A stretch of 64,000 bases of DNA from Methylobacterium sp. E-005 (lineage in GTDB: Bacteria; Pseudomonadota; Alphaproteobacteria; Rhizobiales; Beijerinckiaceae), in the NCBI RefSeq assembly GCF_022829725.1, contig NZ_JAKSYG010000200.1, positions 49,495 to 113,494 on the forward strand, in the 5' to 3' direction. Under the pieces are notes generated by a model, which had not been told where the DNA came from, did not search any database, and was given only the letters and a program-made list of their open reading frames with translations. Of the stretch, positions 44,077 through 53,330 are shown piece by piece (position 1 is the stretch's first letter; each line of letters opens with the position of its first letter). A program made the position numbers and the translations under genes.

Positions 44077-47000
44077 TCACGGCTCCCGCCGCAGCACCGC
44101 GTAGGGCAGATCGCGCAGGAGATCGCCGAGATCGGCCCCCTCCCCGCCACTCTCAACGATCCGCTCCGACACGAGATCCCGCCAGCGGGTCCCCGCTCCG
44201 AGATCGACCCGGGTGCCGGCAAAGGCCTCGCCCGACCAGCCGGTCTCTCCGACCAGGCCCGCGAAGAGCCGCGGCACCGCCACGAACAGGTCGCCGCCCT
44301 CCTGGCCGGGATCGGTCCGCCGGTAGGCAATGACGTGGTCGGCCCGCGGACCCGTCGCGTCGACGGGCTCGTGGGCGGCGCTGGCGTAGAAGTCGGGCCG
44401 CTCGGCCCGCTCGGCGAGGAGCCGCGTGAGGGTCGCTTGCTTGACCCGCCCGTCCGGCCAGTGTCCGAGCAACTCCGTAGGTGCCCCACCCTGCTCCAGC
44501 ATCCGCTCCAGAGCCGGGTAGTCCACCGGGCGCCGGTTGTCGGGATCAACGAACGAAAAGTCCCAGATCTCCGTGCCCTGATAAGTGTCGGGCAGGCCCG
44601 GCAGGGTGCATTTCAGGACCGTCCGGCCGAGGCTCGCCAGCATGCCGAGATGGGCGAGACGCCGGGCGAAGGGCCGGAGTTGTGCCAAGAAATCCGAGCC
44701 GGGGGCGATCAGCGCCGTGAACAGCTTCCGGACCGCGCCTTCGTAGACCTCGTCGACATTGACCCAGCTCGACCGGCGCTTGCCCTCGCGCATGGCCTTC
44801 TCGCCGTAGGCGATCAGCCGATCGCGGAAATCCTCGATCGCGCCCGCCTCATCCTGCTCCAGCAGCTCCAGGGGCCAAGCGCCCAGGATGGCCTGGAAGA
44901 ACATCCACTGGTCGTTGGCGTCGGGGGCCGGCTCGCCGTCGATCCGGGCGAGGTGCGGACCGGCGGTCTTCTGCCACAGGTCCCAGGCCTTGGCCCATTC
45001 CTCGGGGATCTCCGAGAGGGCCAGCAGCCGGGTGCGGGCATCTTCGCCGCGCTTGGTGTCGTGGGTCGCCGTGGTGATCATGGCGTTCGGCCAGTCCCGG
45101 GCGCGGGCGACCTGCAGGTCGTGGAAATGCTCCGAGTCGATCCCGTACTCGCCCGGATCGCCGCCGACCTCGTTGAGGCCCAGCAGGCACGCGTAGCGGT
45201 AGAACAGCGTGTCCTCCAGGCTCTTGGCCATGACCGGGCCGGTGAGCTGCTGGAACCGGCGGCGGAAGCGCAGCACCACCCGCGGATCCGGCCGGCCGGG
45301 GCCCGCCGTCTCGATCCGCCCGAGCAGCACCGCGGCGGCGAAGTCGTGGACCGAGCGGTCGGGCAGGCTCGACCAACGCTTGGCCTTGGCGACCGCCCCC
45401 TCGATCAGGCGGACATCCTCCGGCTCGACCTCGCCCTCCTCCAGATCCGACGGCAGGTAGCTCCGGTAGGTCGGGAAGCGCGCGATGATCTCGATCAGCG
45501 CCCGGCGCAGGGCGTTGACGGTGAAGTCGCGGGTCCGCCGGTCGGCATCGGCGACCTCCTTGAGGTCGGAGGTCAGCACCTCCAATTCGCTCGCGAAGCT
45601 GATCTCCAGGATCTCGGCCTTGGCGGCGCGGAGCTGGAAACCGTAGGGTTCGTCGAAGCCCGTGGCCCAGGTGTAGAGCCGCTCGACCTTACCCCGCCGG
45701 GACTTGTCGACCAGGATCCCGTCGAGCTGGTTGAGCACGTCGTAGCCCGTGGTCCCGGCCACCGGCCAGGGCCGCAGCCGCTCCCCCGGCTCCAGGATTT
45801 TTTCCACCACCACGTAGAAGCCCGGCCCGACCGCCGCCTGGAGCGCCCGTGCGTAGCCCAGCGGATCGGCGAGCCCGTCGATATGGTCGATGCGCAGGCC
45901 GTCGATCCGGCCCTCGCGGACGTGCCGGAACACCGTCTCGTGCGAGCGGTGGAAGATGTCGGACAGCTCCACCCGCAGGCCGGCCAGCGAGTTCACGTCG
46001 AAGAAGCGGCGGTAGTTGATGTCGCTCGACGCCACCCGCCAATGGGCCAACCGATAGGCCTGGGCCTCCAGCAGCCGGTGCAGCGGCCCGAAACTGTCCG
46101 GGCGGCCCTTGAAGCCGTTGAGCAGCGCCAGCGTGCTGGCGGTGGCCTCCTGGATCAGCGGCGAGACCCCGTAGATCTCGGCGAGCCGGCGCTTCAGCCC
46201 CTCGGCCTCCTCGGGGAAGGTTTTTCGGCGCGCCTCGTCGGTGTCGATCGACATCGCCCGCAGCCGCTCGGAGATGGCGAGCAGTTCCGCGGTGGTGTCG
46301 TCGTCCACGGCCCCGATGGCGGCGATCACCCGGTTGAGGATGGTCGGGTAGCTCAACGGCCGGATCGGCAGCTGGTGCTCGTAGTGCCAGACGCTGAAGG
46401 CGCCCTTCTCGGGGTCGAACTTCAGCTCCAGCGTGCCCTTCTCCAGGGCCTCGCCGTAGCGGTCGCCGAGGAACGGGATCACGAGGTTGCGCCCGGCCCC
46501 GAGCCGCTGCCAGTCGATGTCGAAGGCGTCGGCGAACGGAGACAGGGAGCCCCACTCCAAGACGGAGAGCCACCACGGATTGTCGGACCCGCCGACGCCC
46601 ATGTGGTTCGGGACGATGTCGAGGAGGAGCTTGATCCCGTGGGCGTGCAGCGTCTCGGAGAGTTGGATGAAGCCCTCTTCGCCGCCGAGTTCCGGGTTGA
46701 TCGCGCCGTGGTCGACGATGTCGTAGCCGTGGGTCGAGCCCGGCCGCGCCTTCTGGAGCGGCGAGGCGTAGACGTGGCTGATCCCGAGGTTTTTGAGATA
46801 CGGGACGATCCGGCCGGCATCCTTGAAGGTGAAGTCCTTGTGGAACTGCAGCCGGTAGGTCGAGCGGGGCGGGGGCGCGGCGAGCCGGGCCGTGCCCGAG
46901 CGCGGGCCCCGCGCCTCGGACGACAGGGCGGCGGCGAGCTTCGCCAGCGGGCCGCCCGGGGCGGCGATGTCGGCGAGGTCCCGGTCGAGCTTGCGCCGCC

Positions 47001-48999
47001 AGTTCGGATAGCCCTCGGTCGAGCCCGGCACGTTGGCCTGGGCGAGTTCCGAGACCACGTCCTCGTACTGGACGGCCGTGAGCATCGAGGGCGCCCGGGC
47101 GAGGTAGCGGGCGGCCGCCTCGAAGGGGGCGGCGTCCGGCGGCTCGGCGGAGGGGATCAGCTGCTCGGACGCCAGCGCCTCGGCGAGGCGGCGGCGTTCC
47201 ACCACCCGCTCGGCCCGCTCGGCCTCGGCCCGGTCCTGATCGTAGAGGCCGAGCGATTGGCGGGTGTCGGTGTCGACCCCGCGCCACCAGCCGACGAAGG
47301 TCGGCAGGTCGTGGGTGGTGATGGCGGTCAGCGCGTCGCGCGGATAGGCCGAGGGCGGCTTGAACCGTCCGTCGGCCTCGCGCTCGAAGGCCAGGATCCG
47401 GTAGCTCAGCACGCCGGCCCGCATCAGCGCGTCGGAGAAACCCTCCGGTGCGGTGCCGAGGTCTTCCGCGATGACGAGGCACTTGTTGCGGTGGCTCTCC
47501 AGCTGCAGCACGGCCAGCATCGGCTCGAACGGCATGGCCACGTAGGCGCCGGCCTGAGCGCCCTGTCCGAGCGGGATCAGGTAGAGCCGGGCGAGCTGGA
47601 AGGCGTGGTCGATCCGGATCGCGCCGGCGTGGCGCATGTTGGCCTGGACCAGGGCGCGGAAGGCCGCGAGCCCGTCGCGCTCCATCGCCAGCGGGTCGAA
47701 GGCCGGCAGGCCCCAGTTCTGGCCCTTGGGCGCCAGCAGGTCCGGCGGCGCGCCGATCGAGACCTTGTCGGCGAAGCGCTCGGGATGGGACCAGATCTCG
47801 GAGCCGCCCCGGTCGGCGCCGACCGCGAGGTCCCGGTAGAGCCCGACCCGCATGCCCGCACCGAGCGCCGCCGCGGAGGCGGCCTCCAGTTGCTGATCGG
47901 CGAGGTATTGCAGCCACGCGTGGTAGCCGACGCGTTCCGCGTTCTCCGCCGCGAAGGCCGTCACGGCCTCCGTGCCGGCCCGGCGGTAGTCCTCCGGCCA
48001 GTCGCCCAGCCAGTGCGCCCCCTGCCCCCGGAAATGCTCCGACAGGGCCTCGAAGATCGCGTGGGATTCCAGATCCGCGCCGCCCTCCTGGCGGAAGCGC
48101 TCGAAGCCGGCATCGGTGCCGGCGCGGGCCGGCGAGTCCGCCCAAAGGGCGCGAAGCACCGGATCCAGCACGTCGTGCACGCCCTGGTGGTCGACGAGGG
48201 CGGCCTCCCGGAGCGCCGTAATCGCGCCCTCCCGCTCGGCGAGCAGCGCCTCGGCCGGGGACCCGGCGAGGCCCGGCAGGCTGCGCGGGGCGATGAACAG
48301 GGTCTCCAGGAACAGGCGCGACGAGGGCGAATAGGGTGAGATCTTGGTCCGGTCGGAGGCGAACAGGGCGTGGACCGGGCTGAGGCCCAGGAAGGCCGCC
48401 CCGCGCAGGGCCGCCTCGCGGGCGGCCTCGCCGGCATCCGCGTAGGTGCCGATGCCGATATTGGTGGCCGAGCGCAGGCCGTAGAGCTGGGCGGCCAGAC
48501 CCCAGTCGGAGGCGCCCTCCTCCGTGTAGGGGCGCGGGCGCCAGCAGCGCTGCGGCGCGGCGATCACCCAGGCCTCGGTACGGCTCTGCCCGGCCTGCAC
48601 GATGAGGCGGTGATAGCCCGGTGTCAGCGGCGGCAGCTCGAAGCCGGGATCGGACCCCTGCGGATTCGCACGCCCCTCCCGGGCCGTGCCGCGCTCGTCC
48701 ACGAGGCGCCAGACCAGGGTGTGGGGCACGCCGTCCTGCAGACGCACCGGAACGCGCGCCGCCCGGCGGGCCTCCACGGGCAGGAGCGGCGGAATCAGCC
48801 CGCGGCGCAGGCGCTCCACTGCGGCGAGACTTTCGGCGACCGCATCGTCGTCGTCCACCGCGAAGCCCAGGGCCGCCAGCAGACCCCGGCGCACCTCTAA
48901 GGACGTCTCGACGGGCTTGCCGAAGGCGTCGGTGTAGCCGCCGGCGACGCCGACGAGGTCGGCGAGCTGTTCCAAGGTCCCCACGTTCAAGGCGCTCAC
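44077..48999 (-). CDS. treY: Fused 4-alpha-glucanotransferase (MalQ) and malto-oligosyltrehalose synthase (TreY)
   Basis: 1640 residues from the GTG at 48999, overlapping the treZ stop by 4 bases. About residues 1-710 are MalQ (GH77), which disproportionates maltodextrins: GLAAQLYGLRSATNIGIGTY, RIDHAFQLARLYLIPLG, IAEDLGTAPEGFSDAL, THDLPTFVGWWRGVD. About residues 711-1640 are TreY (GH13), which turns the reducing end into a trehalosyl unit: STYRLQFHKDFTFKDAGRIV, LLLDIVPNHMGV, DGLRIDHIDGLADP, VVVEKILEPGE, and TATHDTKRGEDARTRLLAL. Both sets of catalytic residues look intact. The single polypeptide can lengthen short dextrins for TreY and pass the product to TreZ. Confidence 0.95.
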   Translation of the reverse strand: MSALNVGTLEQLADLVGVAGGYTDAFGKPVETSLEVRRGLLAALGFAVDDDDAVAESLAAVERLRRGLIPPLLPVEARRAARVPVRLQDGVPHTLVWRLVDERGTAREGRANPQGSDPGFELPPLTPGYHRLIVQAGQSRTEAWVIAAPQRCWRPRPYTEEGASDWGLAAQLYGLRSATNIGIGTYADAGEAAREAALRGAAFLGLSPVHALFASDRTKISPYSPSSRLFLETLFIAPRSLPGLAGSPAEALLAEREGAITALREAALVDHQGVHDVLDPVLRALWADSPARAGTDAGFERFRQEGGADLESHAIFEALSEHFRGQGAHWLGDWPEDYRRAGTEAVTAFAAENAERVGYHAWLQYLADQQLEAASAAALGAGMRVGLYRDLAVGADRGGSEIWSHPERFADKVSIGAPPDLLAPKGQNWGLPAFDPLAMERDGLAAFRALVQANMRHAGAIRIDHAFQLARLYLIPLGQGAQAGAYVAMPFEPMLAVLQLESHRNKCLVIAEDLGTAPEGFSDALMRAGVLSYRILAFEREADGRFKPPSAYPRDALTAITTHDLPTFVGWWRGVDTDTRQSLGLYDQDRAEAERAERVVERRRLAEALASEQLIPSAEPPDAAPFEAAARYLARAPSMLTAVQYEDVVSELAQANVPGSTEGYPNWRRKLDRDLADIAAPGGPLAKLAAALSSEARGPRSGTARLAAPPPRSTYRLQFHKDFTFKDAGRIVPYLKNLGISHVYASPLQKARPGSTHGYDIVDHGAINPELGGEEGFIQLSETLHAHGIKLLLDIVPNHMGVGGSDNPWWLSVLEWGSLSPFADAFDIDWQRLGAGRNLVIPFLGDRYGEALEKGTLELKFDPEKGAFSVWHYEHQLPIRPLSYPTILNRVIAAIGAVDDDTTAELLAISERLRAMSIDTDEARRKTFPEEAEGLKRRLAEIYGVSPLIQEATASTLALLNGFKGRPDSFGPLHRLLEAQAYRLAHWRVASSDINYRRFFDVNSLAGLRVELSDIFHRSHETVFRHVREGRIDGLRIDHIDGLADPLGYARALQAAVGPGFYVVVEKILEPGERLRPWPVAGTTGYDVLNQLDGILVDKSRRGKVERLYTWATGFDEPYGFQLRAAKAEILEISFASELEVLTSDLKEVADADRRTRDFTVNALRRALIEIIARFPTYRSYLPSDLEEGEVEPEDVRLIEGAVAKAKRWSSLPDRSVHDFAAAVLLGRIETAGPGRPDPRVVLRFRRRFQQLTGPVMAKSLEDTLFYRYACLLGLNEVGGDPGEYGIDSEHFHDLQVARARDWPNAMITTATHDTKRGEDARTRLLALSEIPEEWAKAWDLWQKTAGPHLARIDGEPAPDANDQWMFFQAILGAWPLELLEQDEAGAIEDFRDRLIAYGEKAMREGKRRSSWVNVDEVYEGAVRKLFTALIAPGSDFLAQLRPFARRLAHLGMLASLGRTVLKCTLPGLPDTYQGTEIWDFSFVDPDNRRPVDYPALERMLEQGGAPTELLGHWPDGRVKQATLTRLLAERAERPDFYASAAHEPVDATGPRADHVIAYRRTDPGQEGGDLFVAVPRLFAGLVGETGWSGEAFAGTRVDLGAGTRWRDLVSERIVESGGEGADLGDLLRDLPYAVLRREP

Positions 49000-50801
49000 G
49001 AGTGGGACTCCGTCAAGAACACGCCGGTCCAGGAGGGTAGGTCGCGTCCGGCCCCGTCCGGGGCGTTGGTCCAGACCAGCTTGGCACCGCCCGGATCCAG
49101 CGCGAAGGGCTCGGTCCCGACATTGGCGACGAACCGCAGGGTGCCGGTGCCGAAGCGCCACGTGCAGTCGACCACGTCAGCCCGCGGCAGCGTGGCGGCG
49201 GCGCCCTCGTAGCCGGACTTCGCCAGCGGCACGACCACGTCGCGGCGCAGCCCCAGGAGCCGGGTCGTCTCGGCCAGCACCTCGCGGTGCGGCGCGCGCT
49301 CCCGCTCGGACCAGTCGAGCTTGGAGGCCTCGAAGGTCTCGCGCTGCGTGGGATCGGGGATCTTCCCGGTGTCGTCCGCAAACGCCGCAAAGCTCTTGAA
49401 TTCGCGGCGGCGGCCGTCGCGCACCGCCTTGTTCAATTCCTCGTCCGGCGCGAAGTCGACGAAGAACAGGAACGGCGCGGAGGCCGACCATTCCTCACCC
49501 ATCCAGAGCATCGGGATCTGCGGCGCCAGCAGGAGCCCGGCCCGGGCCAGATCGAGTTTTTTGGGATCCGCGAGGTGGTTCAACCGCTCGCCGAGGGCGC
49601 GGTTGCCGACCTGATCGTGATTCTGGAGGAAGGTTACGAAGGCCGAGGGCGGCAGGTGCCCGGAGGGCTCGCCGCGCGGGTGGTTGTCGAGGGTCGAGAA
49701 GGGCTCGCCCTGATAGGCAAACCCCTCCGCGAGGCAGCGGGCGAGGTGCGCGACGGGTTTGTCGGCAAAGCTCTTATAGTAGCCGGCATCCTCGCCGGTG
49801 AGCAGGACGTGCCAGCAATGGTGCAGGTCGTCGGCCCACTGGGCGTCGTGCATCTTCGGGCGCCCGGCCGCGTCGCGCTCCAGCCAGCGAGCCTGATTGG
49901 CCTCGTTCTCCAGCATCAGGTGGATCTGACGATCCGGAAAAAACTTCCGGATCGTCTCGCCGAGCTCGGCCAGGAAGTGGCGGGGCGAATCGTCGAGGAT
50001 TGCGTGGACGGCATCGAAGCGCAGGCCGTCGAAATGGTATTCCTCCAGCCAGTACAGGGCGTTCTGGATGAAGTACTGGCGCACCGTGGCACCGCTCTCC
50101 TTGCCGTCGAAGTTGATGCCCGCACCCCAGGGCGTCTGATGGCGCTCCGTGAAGAAGGTCTTGGCGTAGGCGTGGAGGTAATTCCCGGCCGGGCCGAAAT
50201 GGTTGTAGACCGCGTCGAGATAGACCATCAGGCCGAGCCCATGGGCGGCGTCGATCAGGCGCTTGAGGTCGTCGGGGCGGCCATAGGCGCCGTCGGGGGC
50301 GTAGGGCAGCACGCCGTCGTAGCCCCAGTTGCGCGAGCCCTTGAAGTCGGCGAGCGGCAGCAGCTCGATGGCGGTGACGCCGAGCGCCTTGAGGTCGGGC
50401 AGCCGGGCCTGAAGGCCGGCATAGGTGCCCTCCGGCGTCGCGGTGCCGACATGGCACTCGTAGATCACCGCCTCCTCGAACGGCCGCCCGGTCCAGGTCT
50501 CGTCGGACCATTCGAAGCCGCGCGGGTCGATCACCTCGCTGAGGCCCGACACGTCGTCGGGCTGGAACCGCGAGGCGGGATCGGGGGCGATCAGGTCGCC
50601 GTCGATGCGGAAGCCGTAGCGGGCGCCAGGCTTCACGCCGGGCAGGGCGGTGCGCCGCCAGCCGCCGCCGGATTCGGGCAGGGGGTGATCGATGCCGTCG
50701 ACGACGAGGTCGACGCTCTGCGCAGTGGGCGCCCAGAGGGCGAAGCGGACGCCGCCCCCGACCATCTCGGCCCCGAAATCCATGCTGTGGGCGCGCCGCA
50801 T
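48996..50801 (-). CDS. treZ: Malto-oligosyltrehalose trehalohydrolase TreZ
   Basis: Releases free trehalose from maltooligosyltrehalose made by TreY. 601 residues; ATG at 50801, with a second at 50783. N-terminal beta-sandwich (GVRFALWAPTAQSVDLVVDG), then the barrel: VIYECHVGTATPEGTYAGL, VYLDAVYNHFGPAGNYL, GLRFDAVHAILDD, LMLENEANQARWL, and FLQNHDQVGNRALGERL. Coupled to the downstream malQ-treY gene by a GTGA overlap, so TreY and TreZ are made together. Confidence 0.95.
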   Translation of the reverse strand: MRRAHSMDFGAEMVGGGVRFALWAPTAQSVDLVVDGIDHPLPESGGGWRRTALPGVKPGARYGFRIDGDLIAPDPASRFQPDDVSGLSEVIDPRGFEWSDETWTGRPFEEAVIYECHVGTATPEGTYAGLQARLPDLKALGVTAIELLPLADFKGSRNWGYDGVLPYAPDGAYGRPDDLKRLIDAAHGLGLMVYLDAVYNHFGPAGNYLHAYAKTFFTERHQTPWGAGINFDGKESGATVRQYFIQNALYWLEEYHFDGLRFDAVHAILDDSPRHFLAELGETIRKFFPDRQIHLMLENEANQARWLERDAAGRPKMHDAQWADDLHHCWHVLLTGEDAGYYKSFADKPVAHLARCLAEGFAYQGEPFSTLDNHPRGEPSGHLPPSAFVTFLQNHDQVGNRALGERLNHLADPKKLDLARAGLLLAPQIPMLWMGEEWSASAPFLFFVDFAPDEELNKAVRDGRRREFKSFAAFADDTGKIPDPTQRETFEASKLDWSERERAPHREVLAETTRLLGLRRDVVVPLAKSGYEGAAATLPRADVVDCTWRFGTGTLRFVANVGTEPFALDPGGAKLVWTNAPDGAGRDLPSWTGVFLTESHS

Positions 50802-50946
50802 CGGGCCACCGTCCTCGTCATTGGCCGCGCAGGCCGGGGCAAGCGCGGCAGAAAGAGCTGTCGTGGGAGAAGGCCCCGGGGTCGATCCGGTTCCCGCAGC
50901 GCAGCTATGGCGGGCGGGGGGTGTGGCAATGGGGGGACAAGGGGTG

Positions 50947-50985
50947 CACGTCTCCCTTCCCCGCAGAGGGGGGAGGAGAGACGTG
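50947..50985. repeat. Short G/C palindrome between treZ and glgX
   Basis: Arms CACGTCTC (50947-50954) and GAGACGTG (50978-50985) with inner CCCC/GGGG pairs. Terminator-like shape without a T-run. Related in its centre (CCCCGCAGAGGGGGG) to the longer palindromes. Confidence 0.55.
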
Positions 50986-51023
50986 GGATCGTCTCTGATC
51001 TTGTTCTTGAACGACCTCGCCCC

Positions 51024-53144
51024 CTACGGTCCCGGCACCCACCCGGCCCCTCGCCCGGTCTCTGCCCTCGGGGCGGTGAGAACCAGAACCGTTCGCCCTG
51101 CCAGCGGCACCGCGCCGCCCGCCGCGTAAGGCGCAGCATCCGGCGAAAGCGCCCCCTCCGGCTCGCCGGTGTCGAAGACCGGCCGCCACGGGCCTCCGAT
51201 CACCGGGGCGAGGTGGAACGTGCAACCCCCCTCCCCGGCGTTGAACAGCATCAGCAGGCGGTCGCCCGGCTCACCGTCATTGCCGATCTGCATGCCGAAG
51301 GCCTGGAGCCCGTCGTCGGACCAGTGGCTTTCGCCCATCTCGGTGCCCTCGGGCGCCAGCCAGTGAACGTCCCGCAGGGGCTGGTCCGGATCGATCACGG
51401 CGCCGGTGAAGAAGCGCCGCCGCCGCAGGGCCGGTTGCGCCCGCCGCAGGGCGAGCAGGTTGGCGACGAAGCCCGTCAACGCGGGGTCCGGATCGACGCT
51501 CCAGTCCATCCAGCTCGTCGGGTTGTCCTGGGCGTAGGCGTTGTTGTTGCCGCCCTGGCTGCGCGAGCGCTCGTCGCCCATCAGCAGCATCGGCACGCCC
51601 TGGGCCAGCATCACGGTGGCCAGCATGTTGCGCTTCTGCCGGGCGCGCACCGCCAGGATGGCCGCATCGTCGGTGTCGCCTTCGACCCCGTAATTCCGGC
51701 TGACGTTGTGGCCGTGGCCGTCGCGGTTGTCCTCGCCGTTGGCCGCGTTGTGCTTCGCCTCGTACGCCACCGTGTCGGCGAGCGTGAAGCCGTCGTGGCT
51801 GGCGATGAAGTTGACGCTGGCGAGCGGCGAGCGGCGGGAGGGTGCGAACACCTCCCGGGAGCCGGTCAGCCCCTGCGTGACCTTGGCGAGGGTGCCGGAA
51901 TCGCCCTTCCAGAAGCCGCGCGTCGCGTCGCGGAACTGGTCGTTCCACTCGCTCCAGCCACGTGGATAGCCGCCCAGCTGATAGCCCCCCTCTCCGATGT
52001 CCCAGGGCTCGGCCACCATCTTGACCCGGGCGAGCACCGGATCCTGCGCCACCGCCTGGAAGAAGGCCGCCTGCGGGCTGAAGGCGAGGGGCGACCGCCC
52101 GAGGCTCGACGCGAGGTCGAAGCGGAAGCCCGCGATCCCATAGGCGGTCACCCAGTGGCGCAGGGAATCCAGCACCAGCTGCATCACCCGCGGATGGCTC
52201 ACGTCGAAGGTGTTGCCGCAGCCGGTGCAGTCGATGTTGCGGTGCCGGTCGGCGGGGTCGAGCTTGTAGTAGCTGGCGTTGTCGATGCCGCGGAACGCGA
52301 GCGTCGGACCGGTGTGATCGCCCTCCGCGGTGTGGTTGTAGACCACGTCGAGCCAGGTCTCGATCCCGGCGGCGTTGAGCTCGCGGATCGCCGCCTTCAG
52401 GCTGCCCAGGCCACCCTCCCCCAGGTAGCGCGGATCTGGGGCGAAGTAGCTCAGGGGCTGATAGCCCCAGAAATTGACGAGGCCCTTGTCCACCAGGAAG
52501 CGGTCATCGACGAAGCCCTGGATCGGCAGGAGTTCGAGCGCCGTGACGCCGAGCTTCACGAGGTGCTCGATGATCGCCGGATGGGCGAGCGCCGCGTAGG
52601 TGCCGCGCTCGGGTTCGGGGATCGCGGGATGGGTGCGGGTCAGCGCCTTGACGTGCGCCTCGTACACCACCGTGTCGGCGAGCGGCCGGCGCACCGGATC
52701 GAGGGCGAGGTTCGGCACCTCGGGGGCGGTGACGACGCAGCGCGGCATGTAGACTGCGCTGTCGCGCCGGTCGATCCGGTCCTCGCGCCCACCGCGACGG
52801 TGCCCGTAGAGCGCGTCGTGCCAGCGGATCTTCCCGCGGATTTCCCGGGCGTAGGGGTCGAGCACCAGCTTCGACGGGTTGAACCGGTGGCCGTTCGCCG
52901 GGTCCCAGGGGCCGTGCACCCGGTAGCCGTAGAGCTGGCCCGGCAGCACGCCGCGCAGGTAGCCGTGCCAGACATCGTCGGTCCGGCAGGGCAGCCGCAC
53001 CGTGCGGGTCTCGTGCCGCTCACCGGGCTCGAACAGGCAGATGTCGACCGCGGTGGCGTGCTCGGAGAACAGGGCAAAGTTGACCCCGCGTCCATCGAAA
53101 TGCGCGCCGAGCGGCGCCGGCACCCCGTCATCGACGGCGATCAT
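51024..53144 (-). CDS. glgX: Glycogen debranching enzyme GlgX
   Basis: Cleaves alpha-1,6 branches of phosphorylase-limited glycogen. 706 residues. Isoamylase-type N-domain (APLGAHFDGRGVNFALFSEH), then VYEAHVKALTRTHPAIPE, NFWGYQPLSYFAPDPRY, WLDVVYNHTAEGDHTG, GIAGFRFDLASSLGR (nucleophile), VKMVAEPWDIGEGGYQLG (acid/base) and FIASHDGFTLADTVAYE. Same strand as treZ, ~220 bases upstream; otsA lies upstream beyond a hairpin repeat. Confidence 0.95.
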   Translation of the reverse strand: MIAVDDGVPAPLGAHFDGRGVNFALFSEHATAVDICLFEPGERHETRTVRLPCRTDDVWHGYLRGVLPGQLYGYRVHGPWDPANGHRFNPSKLVLDPYAREIRGKIRWHDALYGHRRGGREDRIDRRDSAVYMPRCVVTAPEVPNLALDPVRRPLADTVVYEAHVKALTRTHPAIPEPERGTYAALAHPAIIEHLVKLGVTALELLPIQGFVDDRFLVDKGLVNFWGYQPLSYFAPDPRYLGEGGLGSLKAAIRELNAAGIETWLDVVYNHTAEGDHTGPTLAFRGIDNASYYKLDPADRHRNIDCTGCGNTFDVSHPRVMQLVLDSLRHWVTAYGIAGFRFDLASSLGRSPLAFSPQAAFFQAVAQDPVLARVKMVAEPWDIGEGGYQLGGYPRGWSEWNDQFRDATRGFWKGDSGTLAKVTQGLTGSREVFAPSRRSPLASVNFIASHDGFTLADTVAYEAKHNAANGEDNRDGHGHNVSRNYGVEGDTDDAAILAVRARQKRNMLATVMLAQGVPMLLMGDERSRSQGGNNNAYAQDNPTSWMDWSVDPDPALTGFVANLLALRRAQPALRRRRFFTGAVIDPDQPLRDVHWLAPEGTEMGESHWSDDGLQAFGMQIGNDGEPGDRLLMLFNAGEGGCTFHLAPVIGGPWRPVFDTGEPEGALSPDAAPYAAGGAVPLAGRTVLVLTAPRAETGRGAGWVPGP

Positions 53145-53193
53145 GGGTGGGGTCCAGCTGTGATTGTGAGAACAGAAAGTCGCCGCGCAACAT

Positions 53194-53317
53194 CATGGTT
53201 TCAAAAGGTCTTCGACCTTTTGTGGGTGCAGGGCAACGCCCTGCTGGGTCCGGGCAACGCCCGACATCGGGGCTCCGCCCCGAGACCCCGCCAAAGGGAT
53301 GATCCCTTTGGAAACCC
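53194..53317 (+). repeat. Modular hairpin repeat, copy 3, between glgX and otsA
   Basis: CATGGTTTC, then hairpins AAAGGTC/GACCTTT, GCAGGGC/GCCCTGC, CGGGC/GCCCG, TCGGGGC/GCCCCGA and CAAAGGGAT/ATCCCTTTG in order. Collinear with copy 1 and, inverted, with copy 2. Confidence 0.75.
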
Positions 53318-53330
53318 GGGACATCGACGG

